From Variovorax sp. SG517 (GTDB lineage: Bacteria; Pseudomonadota; Gammaproteobacteria; Burkholderiales; Burkholderiaceae_C): a DNA stretch of 64,000 nucleotides. Below are positions 9,720 through 16,233 of this stretch, piece after piece. The notes below the pieces were generated by a model. The model ran no database searches. It saw only the letters and a list, made by a program, of their open reading frames with translations, and was not told the origin of the DNA. A program made the translations under genes and the position numbers. The stretch lies in the NCBI RefSeq assembly GCF_013376045.1, contig NZ_JABMJG010000002.1, forward strand, positions 248,001 to 312,000, read 5' to 3'. Every line of letters begins with the position of its first letter. Position 1 is the first letter of the stretch.

Positions 9720-10282
9720 ACAACATCAACATCCCCAAGATCGGAGCTGCGCTTGTCGCAATGGCTGCGACGCTCCTGGCGCAAGCGGCGGACAAGCGAT
9801 ATCCGATCGACTACGTGCGGAAGGTGGAGGTCACCGAACCATCAAAGCGAAACGCCGCCTGGGAGGACAAAGATTTTCTGAACTGCGACGACGTTGTATT
9901 GACGCAGGAGGATGTCCTTTACGCCTTGCGGCATATGCGGAGAGTCTCGTGGAAAGGCTATGACCCCGAAAAGGTGGACGCCACGGGATGTGAAGGAGAA
10001 GCGCTCGTGACGTTCAAGAACGGTCGAGTCCTCGCCATGGGCATCGAGCCCACGGGACGGATCGGTACTGCGGAGTACGACGCACAGATGAAGATCGTTT
10101 CGGGCTCCACGAGCTTCTATGAGTGCGCTCCATGCCGAGACCGCAAGATGGCCCTCCTGAAAGATGCGCTGTACCGCGCAGACGAGCGAAGGCTCAAGAA
10201 GCTCGTCGCAGAAGGTCAGCTGTCTGCGGGCGAAGCGCAGACCCGGCTGAAGAGGGCACGCGACTCGCGCGACAAGCCCTGA
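9716..10282 (+). CDS. Secreted protein of unknown family, candidate immunity protein for the amidase
   Basis: I do not recognise the family. The ATG at 9716 overlaps the amidase stop (ATGA) and gives 188 residues starting with a clear signal peptide (KIGAALVAMAATLLAQAADK, cleavage near residue 25). The mature part has cysteines in LNCDD, TGCEG and ECAPCRDRK that could form disulfides, then a charged helical C-terminus rich in Lys/Arg. A periplasmic product coupled to a leaderless peptidoglycan amidase is the usual layout of a periplasm-acting effector and its immunity protein, but no family evidence supports that directly. Composition resembles the amidase gene and differs from the flanks. 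Confidence 0.7.
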   Translation: MNNINIPKIGAALVAMAATLLAQAADKRYPIDYVRKVEVTEPSKRNAAWEDKDFLNCDDVVLTQEDVLYALRHMRRVSWKGYDPEKVDATGCEGEALVTFKNGRVLAMGIEPTGRIGTAEYDAQMKIVSGSTSFYECAPCRDRKMALLKDALYRADERRLKKLVAEGQLSAGEAQTRLKRARDSRDKP

Positions 10283-10303
10283 GTGAGGTATCGACCTGGT
10301 CCG

Positions 10304-10330
10304 AAAACCCGCCACGGCGGGTTTTCTTTT
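10304..10330 (+). terminator. Rho-independent terminator after the amidase pair
   Basis: Nine-bp stem AAAACCCGC / GCGGGTTTT (10304-10312 with 10317-10325) with a CACG loop, followed by CTTTTG. It separates the amidase pair from the dioxygenase gene, so the pair looks like a self-contained unit between two terminators (8821 and here). Confidence 0.88.
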
Positions 10331-10450
10331 GCCAGCTTTCCGCCAGCGACCCTCTTAGTTGCCCCATGCATTAGAAACTGCAAACACCTTCCTTCCACCC
10401 CCACCAGGCGCCTCGCAGAATCTTCCGGATCCCCCGAAAAAGGACCTCCG

Positions 10451-11407
10451 ATGAGCGCCATTCTTTCTTCCGCAACCCCTGCACAAGCCTCACAGAACCA
10501 CGGACTCGACATCGTCCGCCAGGCCGGCCACATCGGCGCCGAGGTGCGCGGCGTGCGCCTTTCGGGCTCGCTGCAGCCCGAAGTGTTCGGCGCCATCAAG
10601 GCAGCGCTGCTGAAGCACAAGGTGCTCTTCTTCCGCGGCCAGCAGCACCTCGACGACGCCCAGCAGGAGGCTTTCGGGCGGCTGTGGGGCGATCTGGTGC
10701 CGCATCCCACCGTGCCTTCGAAAGACGGCACGCGGCTGCTGGAGCTCGACTCCCGCCATGGCGGCCGCGCCAATTCGTGGCATACCGACGTGACCTTCGA
10801 GGTTGCCTATCCGCAAGTGTCGATCCTGCGCGCGGTGGTGATCCCGGCGTATGGCGGCGACACGGTCTGGGCCAACACGGTGGCGGCCTACGAGAGCCTG
10901 CCCGACGACCTGAAGGCGCTGGCCGACCGGCTGCGCGCCATCCACGGCAACGACTACGACTATGCCGCCGCTCGCTCGCCGGCCGATCTGGACGAGGAGG
11001 GCACGAAGCGCTACCGCGATGTGTTCACCCGCCGCCTGCTCGAAGCCGAGCATCCGGTGGTGCGCGTGCACCCCGAAACGGGCGAACGCAGCCTTGTGCT
11101 GGGCCATTTCGTGAAGCGGCTGGCCGGCCATTCGACGCAGGACTCCGGCCATCTGCTGAGCGTCCTGCAAAGCCACGTGCACCGGCTCGAGAACACGGTG
11201 CGCTGGCGCTGGGCCCAGGGCGACGTCGCCATCTGGGACAACCGTGCCACGCAGCACTACGCGATCAACGACTACGGTGACCAGCACCGCGTGGTGCGCC
11301 GCGTGACCATCGCCGGCGACGTGCCGTACGGTGTGGACGGCACCAGGAGCGTGGACCTCACGGCACCGGCGGTGCGCGCCGCGGAGGCTGCCGCAGCGGC
11401 TGCCTGA
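10451..11407 (+). CDS. TauD/TfdA-family Fe(II)/2-oxoglutarate dioxygenase
   Basis: Non-heme iron dioxygenase of the family that oxygenates taurine, alkylsulfates or related substrates to release sulfite or sulfate. The 318-residue product carries the facial triad: H111 and D113 in WHTDVTF and H269 in ATQHYAIND, with the 2-oxoglutarate-binding Arg in HRVVRRVTI. KHKVLFFRGQQ near residue 55 is the usual N-terminal block. The ATG at 10451 is taken because conserved sequence begins soon after and a long upstream frame crosses the terminator. Length and sequence fit alkylsulfatase AtsK-like or taurine dioxygenase-like members; the substrate cannot be chosen from sequence. Its place between ssu and encapsulin sulfur genes supports a sulfur-scavenging role. 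Confidence 0.9.
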   Translation: MSAILSSATPAQASQNHGLDIVRQAGHIGAEVRGVRLSGSLQPEVFGAIKAALLKHKVLFFRGQQHLDDAQQEAFGRLWGDLVPHPTVPSKDGTRLLELDSRHGGRANSWHTDVTFEVAYPQVSILRAVVIPAYGGDTVWANTVAAYESLPDDLKALADRLRAIHGNDYDYAAARSPADLDEEGTKRYRDVFTRRLLEAEHPVVRVHPETGERSLVLGHFVKRLAGHSTQDSGHLLSVLQSHVHRLENTVRWRWAQGDVAIWDNRATQHYAINDYGDQHRVVRRVTIAGDVPYGVDGTRSVDLTAPAVRAAEAAAAAA

Positions 11408-11484
11408 GCCGTTCTTCTATAGATCGGATGGTTGTTAGGAATCGACTTTTCAGTTGTTTGAGCTTCGGCGCCCGGCTCCTACAG

Positions 11485-11502
11485 TGATGGTTATCGCCAT
11501 CA
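11485..11502. promoter_or_regulatory. Palindrome in the leader of the encapsulin operon
   Basis: TGATGG and CCATCA form a perfect 6-bp inverted repeat around TTATCG, 36 bp upstream of the rhodanese start. It lies in the only sizeable gap (11408-11537) before the operon, so the operon promoter and any operator should be here. Whether it is a protein site or an RNA hairpin is unknown. Confidence 0.5.
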
Positions 11503-11537
11503 AAGGCGTATCCAACGCACAACAGGAGCCTCACAGC

Positions 11538-12023
11538 ATGTCAGTGGAAGTTGAAGAAGAAGTCATCGCCTTGCCCGAAGCCCTGGAACAGGCGCGCGCC
11601 TGGGCCGCCGAGAACAATTTGCCCTATGCCGGTGGCGTCAGGCCGCCGGTGGCCTGGGAGCTGGTACAGAAGGGCCAGGCGGTGCTGGTCGACGTACGTT
11701 CCGGCGAAGAGCGCAAGTTCGTCGGGCACGTGCCCGGCAGCCAGCACGTGGCCTGGGCAACGGGCACGGCGCTCACGCGCAATCCGCGCTTCGTGCGCGA
11801 ACTCGAGGCAAAGCTGGCGAAGGACGGTGGCAAGGAAGCCGTCGTGCTGCTGCTGTGCCGCAGCGGCAAGCGCTCCGCGCTGGCGGCCGAGGCGGCTGCC
11901 AAGGCCGGCTTCACGAACGTCTTCAATGTCCTCGAGGGTTTCGAGGGCGAGATCGACGAGCACCAGCACCGCGGCGGGGCGGACGGCTGGCGCTTCCACA
12001 GGCTGCCCTGGGTGCAGGACTGA
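11538..12023 (+). CDS. Rhodanese-like sulfurtransferase of the encapsulin operon
   Basis: Single-domain rhodanese, 161 residues, that carries sulfur as a cysteine persulfide. The catalytic cysteine is C107 in the active loop LLLCRSGKRSALAA, the standard six-residue loop of sulfur-accepting rhodaneses. The N-terminal 40 residues hold a Glu-rich stretch (EVEEEVIALPEALEQA) before the fold begins around VAWELVQKGQAVLVDVRSG. AGGAG 10 bp before the ATG at 11538 decides the start over upstream in-frame codons. First gene of a five-gene set; a rhodanese is a recurring neighbour of family 2A encapsulins, where it probably moves sulfur made by the encapsulated desulfurase (inference). Confidence 0.93.
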   Translation: MSVEVEEEVIALPEALEQARAWAAENNLPYAGGVRPPVAWELVQKGQAVLVDVRSGEERKFVGHVPGSQHVAWATGTALTRNPRFVRELEAKLAKDGGKEAVVLLLCRSGKRSALAAEAAAKAGFTNVFNVLEGFEGEIDEHQHRGGADGWRFHRLPWVQD

Positions 12024-12060
12024 CGCCACCTCCAAAAGACGTTCCCGGGAGAAAACATAC

Positions 12061-12978
12061 ATGGCCCATTTCGAGGTAAGCGACATCGTGCGCGCGCTGC
12101 ACGGCGTGCGCGACGAATGGCGGGACTCGCAGCGCCGCTCGAGAGAGCCCGGCGCGCGCGAGTTTCCGTCGCGCGATGCGCTCGCGCAGATCGTCGAGTC
12201 GCTGAAAGGCGCGCTCTTTCCGATGCGGCTCGGCCCGCCTGACCTGCGCCACGAGAGCGAGGACTTCTATGTCGGCCATACGCTCGACGCCGCCCTGCAG
12301 GCGCTGCTCGTGCAGGCTCGGCTGGAGCTGAACTTCAACGCGCGCCACGAGCCGCGCCCCGCGAGCGAGATCGACGACACCGCTGCCGATGCCGTGCGCC
12401 GCTTCGCCAATGCGCTGCCGGGCCTGCGCCGCCTGCTCGACAGCGACGTGCTCGCCGCCTACCAGGGCGACCCGGCGGCGCGCAGCGTCGACGAGGTGCT
12501 GCTGTGCTACCCCGGCGTACTCGCGATGATCCACCACCGCCTCGCGCACGAGCTCTACAAGCTCGGGCTGCCATTGCTGGCGCGCATCGTGGCCGAGCTG
12601 GCGCATGCGCAGACCGGCATCGACATCCACCCGGGCGCACAGATCGACGCGGGCTTCTTCATCGACCACGGCACGGGCGTCGTGATCGGCGAGACGGCCG
12701 TCATCGGCAAGCGGGTGCGGCTGTACCAGGCCGTCACGCTGGGCGCCAAGCGCTTCCCGACCGACACAGACGGCAACCTGCAGAAGGGCCTGCCGCGCCA
12801 TCCGGTGGTGGAGGACGACGTGGTCATCTATGCCGGCGCGACCATCCTCGGGCGGGTGACGCTCGGCAAGGGCGCGGTCATCGGCGGCAACGTGTGGATC
12901 ACCGACGACGTGCCTCCGGGCGCGAGCGTCACCCAGGCAAGTTTGCAGAACGCACCGAAGACGGGAGGATCGGCATGA
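12061..12978 (+). CDS. epsC: Serine O-acetyltransferase, EpsC-type
   Basis: Makes O-acetylserine from serine and acetyl-CoA, the committed step of cysteine synthesis. The 305-residue product has an N-terminal alpha-helical domain (about residues 1-190, including LGPPDLRHESEDFYVGHTLD and LLCYPGVLAMIHHRLAHEL) and a C-terminal left-handed beta-helix of hexapeptide repeats (IDIHPGAQIDAGFFIDHGTG, VVIGETAVIGKRVRLYQAVT). DHGTG and the following GET motif hold the catalytic His region. This long form is the type found beside family 2A encapsulin shells, where it would raise the cysteine supply for the desulfurase. Its stop overlaps the XRE gene start (ATGA, 12975-12978). Confidence 0.94.
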   Translation: MAHFEVSDIVRALHGVRDEWRDSQRRSREPGAREFPSRDALAQIVESLKGALFPMRLGPPDLRHESEDFYVGHTLDAALQALLVQARLELNFNARHEPRPASEIDDTAADAVRRFANALPGLRRLLDSDVLAAYQGDPAARSVDEVLLCYPGVLAMIHHRLAHELYKLGLPLLARIVAELAHAQTGIDIHPGAQIDAGFFIDHGTGVVIGETAVIGKRVRLYQAVTLGAKRFPTDTDGNLQKGLPRHPVVEDDVVIYAGATILGRVTLGKGAVIGGNVWITDDVPPGASVTQASLQNAPKTGGSA

Positions 12979-13244
12979 AAGCGTTTGTGGAAGACTTCGG
13001 CGTCACCATCCGGCAGCTGCGCGAGGACAGGGGCTGGTCGCAGGAAGAACTGGCGGAGCGGTCCGACCTGAACCGCTCCTACGTGGGCGAGGTGGAGCGC
13101 GGCCGTGTCATTCCATCGATCGTCACCGCGCAGAAGCTCGCGACCGCGCTGGGCATCAACATGGTCGGGCTGCTCATGCGCTGCGAGCAGCTGGAGCAAT
13201 CGCGCCTCGCGCGAAGGATCAATTTGGCGGCTATAGCCTGTTGA
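12975..13244 (+). CDS. XRE-family helix-turn-helix regulator of the encapsulin operon
   Basis: Small DNA-binding protein of 89 residues, almost entirely one HTH_3 domain: TIRQLREDRGWSQEELAERS then DLNRSYVGEVERGRVIPSI (recognition helix region) and AQKLATALGINMVGLLMRC. It is translationally coupled to the acetyltransferase by ATGA. There is no ligand-binding domain, so any signal would have to act through oligomerisation, the C-terminal tail (EQLEQSRLARRINLAAIAC) or a partner. Autoregulation of this operon is the simplest hypothesis. A terminator-like hairpin follows before the shell gene. Confidence 0.88.
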   Translation: MKAFVEDFGVTIRQLREDRGWSQEELAERSDLNRSYVGEVERGRVIPSIVTAQKLATALGINMVGLLMRCEQLEQSRLARRINLAAIAC

Positions 13245-13254
13245 GGGAAAACCC

Positions 13255-13284
13255 GTGCCCGCCAGACACTGCGGGCACTTTTTT
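13255..13284 (+). terminator. Intrinsic terminator/attenuator just upstream of the encapsulin shell gene
   Basis: Perfect 8-bp stem GTGCCCGC / GCGGGCAC (13255-13262 with 13271-13278), loop CAGACACT, then six T. It lies inside a co-directional operon, and the shell ATG is only 23 bp after the T-run. That leaves almost no room for a new promoter. The shell and desulfurase genes would be reached by read-through, by regulated antitermination, or from a promoter inside the XRE gene. Confidence 0.85.
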
Positions 13285-13307
13285 CTCAACCACGAAAGCC
13301 CCGATCC

Positions 13308-14240
13308 ATGAGCGCAACAGTTGGTGGTACCACCGCCCTTGGCGACAACGCCGCAAGACAGCTGGCCAATGCCACCAAGACAGTCCCCCAACTCGAGACC
13401 ATCAGCCCGCGCTGGCTCACGCACCTGCTGCAGTGGGTGCCGGTGGAAGCGGGCATCTACCGCGTCAACAAGGTGAAGAACCCGGAGGCGATCAAGGTCA
13501 CCTGCACCTCGCGCGAAGAAGAAAACCAGCTGCCGCGCACCTTCGTCGACTACGAAGAGAACCCGCGCGAGCACTACCTGAACGCCGTGAGCACCGTGCT
13601 CGACGTGCACACCCGCATCTCCGACCTCTACAGCAGCCCGCACGACCAGATCAAGGAGCAGCTGCGCCTGACGATCGAGACGATCAAGGAGAACCAGGAG
13701 AGCGAGCTCATCAACAACCCCGACTACGGCCTGCTGGCCCAAGTGTCGGAAGAGCAGCGCATCTTCCCGCTGACCGGCGCGCCCACGCCCGACGACCTCG
13801 ACGAACTGCTGACCAAGGTCTGGAAGGAGCCCGCCTTCTTCCTCACGCACCCGCTGGCCATTGCCGCCTTCGGCCGCGAGGCCACGCGCCGCGGCACGCC
13901 GCCCCCGACGGTGAGCCTCTTCGGCTCGCAGTTCATTACCTGGCGCGGCATTCCGCTGATTCCGTCGAACAAGGTGCCGGTGGCCGACGGCAAGAGCAAG
14001 ATCCTGCTGCTGCGCGTGGGCGACAAGCGCCAGGGCGTGGTGGGGCTGTTCCAGCCTGGGCTTTCTGGAGAGCAGGGGCCGGGCCTGTCGGTGCGCTTCA
14101 TGGGCATCAACAACCATGCGATCGCGTCGTACCTGATCTCGCTGTACTGCTCGCTCGCGGTGCTGACCACCGACGCGCTGGCGGTGCTCGACGACGTCGA
14201 GATCGGCAAGTACCACGACTACGCCGATACCTACAAGTAA
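13308..14240 (+). CDS. Family 2A encapsulin nanocompartment shell protein
   Basis: Self-assembling HK97-fold shell protein of the SrpI-like family 2A encapsulins, expected to form a closed protein cage that encloses the cysteine desulfurase encoded next. The 310 residues match the family length, and there is no cyclic-nucleotide-binding domain, which separates 2A from 2B. The family-typical N-terminal arm is visible as LANATKTVPQLETISPRWLT followed by LLQWVPVEAGIYRVNKVK. FVDYEENPREHYLNAVSTVL with the helical E/P-region, GREATRRGTPPPTVSLFGSQ and LSVRFMGINNHAIASYLIS are further conserved blocks. Family membership is recognised from memory of this protein family. No portal, protease, scaffold or tail gene is near, so this is not a prophage capsid. 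The stop is 4 bp before the cargo GTG. Confidence 0.93.
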   Translation: MSATVGGTTALGDNAARQLANATKTVPQLETISPRWLTHLLQWVPVEAGIYRVNKVKNPEAIKVTCTSREEENQLPRTFVDYEENPREHYLNAVSTVLDVHTRISDLYSSPHDQIKEQLRLTIETIKENQESELINNPDYGLLAQVSEEQRIFPLTGAPTPDDLDELLTKVWKEPAFFLTHPLAIAAFGREATRRGTPPPTVSLFGSQFITWRGIPLIPSNKVPVADGKSKILLLRVGDKRQGVVGLFQPGLSGEQGPGLSVRFMGINNHAIASYLISLYCSLAVLTTDALAVLDDVEIGKYHDYADTYK

Positions 14241-14246
14241 GCCGCT

Positions 14247-16226
14247 GTGAGCAGCACTCCTTCGATCCCGGGCGAGGCGCCGTTCGATCCGGCCATCCTC
14301 GCGCGCATGGCCAGCGCCATGTTCTCCGCACTGCCGGGCACGCCGCCCGACTCGGTGCCCGGCGTGGCGAGCGGGCTGGTGCCGGGCGCGCAGTTCCCGG
14401 CCAACGTCGCACCCGCGGGCTCTCCGCTCGCCAGTCCGGCGGGCTTCGGGCCCAGTGTGCCGGGCACGCCTTTCCCGCAAGGGCAGGTTCCGGGCGCCAA
14501 CCTGGTGCCGGCATCGCCCACGCAGCTGCCTTCGCTTGCGAACCGCGCGCCGGCCCTGGTGCCGCATGCGGTGGCAGGCAACGGCGTGCCCCACAGCGTG
14601 CTCTCGGTGGCGCCGGCCTTCGAGCCGCGCTCGGGTGGCGTGGTGCAGGGCGTGCCGCAGCAGGCGAATGCGCCTTCCGCACCGCAGGCGGCCGCGTCAC
14701 CGTTCTACTTCCTGAGCAACAGCTTCGGGCACCCCTCGGCCGGCGCGGCCTCCGCCGTGTCTGCGCCTGCGCAGGTCTTGCCTGCTCTCCCGCTTGCGGG
14801 AGAGGGCCGGGGCGAGGGCCAGCGGACGACGCAAGGTGCGGGGGTGCCCCTCACCCCAACCCACTCACCAGAGGTGAGAGGGAGCGAGCCCCAGTTCTAC
14901 TTCGTCGACGCGGTGCGCCTGCCCAGCGGCTTCGTCACGTCGGCGAAGCCCGATCCGCGAGGCCCCAATGCCGTGCCGCTAGCCGGCAGCGGCCAGCATC
15001 CGCCCTTCGACATCCACGCCGTGCGGCGCGACTTCCCGATCCTGCAGGAGCGCGTGAACGGCAAGCAGCTCGTGTGGTTCGACAACGCGGCCACCACGCA
15101 CAAGCCGCAGTCGGTCATCGACCGCATCGCGTACTTCTACGAGCACGAGAACTCGAACATCCATCGCGCGGCGCACGAACTGGCCGCGCGAGCGACCGAC
15201 GCCTACGAAGGCGCTCGCGAGCGCGTGCGCAGGTTCATCAATGCGCCCGAGGTGGAGGAAGTGATCTTCGTGCGCGGCACCACCGAGGCCATCAACCTCG
15301 TGGCCAAGAGCTGGGGCGGGCAGCACGTGGGCGAGGGCGACGAGATCGTCGTGTCGAACCTGGAGCACCACGCCAACATCGTGCCGTGGCAGCAGCTCGC
15401 GGCCGCCAAGGGCGCGAAGCTGCGCGTGATTCCGGTGGACGACTCGGGGCAGGTGCTGCTCGACGAATACCGCAAGCTGCTGAACGACCGCACGAAGATC
15501 GTCGCCGTCACGCAGGTCTCGAACGCGCTGGGCACGGTGGTGCCGGTGAAGGAGATCGTCGAGCTGGCGCACCGCGCGGGCGCGAAGGCGCTGGTGGACG
15601 GCGCGCAGTCGGTCTCGCACATGCGCGTGGACGTGCAGGACATCGGCGCAGACTTCTTCGTCTTCTCCGGCCACAAGGTGTTCGGTCCGACCGGCATCGG
15701 CGTGGTGTGGGGCAAGCGCGAGGTGCTCGAAGACATGCCGCCGTGGCAGGGCGGCGGCAACATGATTGCCGACGTGACCTTCGAGAAGACGGTGTTCCAG
15801 CCGATCCCGAACAAGTTCGAGGCCGGCACCGGCAACATCGCCGACGCCGTGGGGCTGGGCGCAGCCATCGACTACGTCAACAAGATCGGCATCGAGAACA
15901 TCGCGCGCTACGAGCACGACCTGCTGGTGTACGGCATGGCGCAGCTCGGTGCGATTCCGGGTGTGCGGCTGATCGGCACGGCGGCCGACAAGGCCAGCGT
16001 GATGTCCTTCGTGCTCGACGGCTACACCACCGAGGAGGTGGGGCAGGCGCTGAACGAGGAGGGCATCGCGGTGCGCACGGGCCACCATTGCGCGCAGCCC
16101 ATCCTGCGCCGCTTCGGCGTGGAGACCACGGTGCGGCCCTCGCTGGCGTTCTACAACACCTTCGACGAGATCGACCGCCTGGTGACGGTGGTGCGCCGGC
16201 TGGCGTCGCAGCGGCGCGCGGGCTGA
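14247..16226 (+). CDS. Encapsulin cargo cysteine desulfurase (SufS-like) with long N-terminal cargo-loading extension
   Basis: PLP enzyme that removes sulfur from cysteine, giving alanine and an enzyme-bound persulfide. GTG start; 659 residues. Residues about 255-659 are a complete class II (SufS/CsdA-type) desulfurase: FDNAATTHKPQSVID, the PLP lysine K477 in FSGHKVFGPTGIG and catalytic Cys C615 in RTGHHCAQPILRRFG. Residues 1-250 are Pro/Ala/Gly/Ser-rich with no recognisable fold, as in known family 2A cargo, where the N-terminal region targets the enzyme into the shell. Within it are a hydrophobic helix-like start (AILARMASAMFSALPG) and two FYF motifs (F153-F155 and F217-F219) that may bind the shell. 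Between the FYF motifs lies a translated REP-like DNA block. The gene ends the operon; a convergent hydrolase follows. Confidence 0.95.
   Translation: MSSTPSIPGEAPFDPAILARMASAMFSALPGTPPDSVPGVASGLVPGAQFPANVAPAGSPLASPAGFGPSVPGTPFPQGQVPGANLVPASPTQLPSLANRAPALVPHAVAGNGVPHSVLSVAPAFEPRSGGVVQGVPQQANAPSAPQAAASPFYFLSNSFGHPSAGAASAVSAPAQVLPALPLAGEGRGEGQRTTQGAGVPLTPTHSPEVRGSEPQFYFVDAVRLPSGFVTSAKPDPRGPNAVPLAGSGQHPPFDIHAVRRDFPILQERVNGKQLVWFDNAATTHKPQSVIDRIAYFYEHENSNIHRAAHELAARATDAYEGARERVRRFINAPEVEEVIFVRGTTEAINLVAKSWGGQHVGEGDEIVVSNLEHHANIVPWQQLAAAKGAKLRVIPVDDSGQVLLDEYRKLLNDRTKIVAVTQVSNALGTVVPVKEIVELAHRAGAKALVDGAQSVSHMRVDVQDIGADFFVFSGHKVFGPTGIGVVWGKREVLEDMPPWQGGGNMIADVTFEKTVFQPIPNKFEAGTGNIADAVGLGAAIDYVNKIGIENIARYEHDLLVYGMAQLGAIPGVRLIGTAADKASVMSFVLDGYTTEEVGQALNEEGIAVRTGHHCAQPILRRFGVETTVRPSLAFYNTFDEIDRLVTVVRRLASQRRAG
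14784..14890. repeat. REP-like GC-rich inverted-repeat block inside the desulfurase coding sequence
   Basis: CTCTCCCGCTTGCGGGAGAG at 14786-14805 is a perfect hairpin, followed by GGCCGGGGCGAGGGC and later CCCCTCACCCCAACCCAC with CAGAGGTGAGAGGGAG. This arrangement is typical of short extragenic repeats in beta- and gammaproteobacteria. Here it is translated in frame as LPLAGEGRGEGQRTTQG and PLTPTHSPEVRGSEP, filling about residues 180-216 of the disordered cargo extension. Confidence 0.75.
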
Positions 16227-16233
16227 AGCCGGG

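Noticed and set aside
13308..14240. Major capsid protein of a prophage
   Set aside because: The HK97-type family fits, but there is no portal, protease, terminase or tail gene and the neighbours are sulfur enzymes; the desulfurase with a long N-terminal extension fits an encapsulin.
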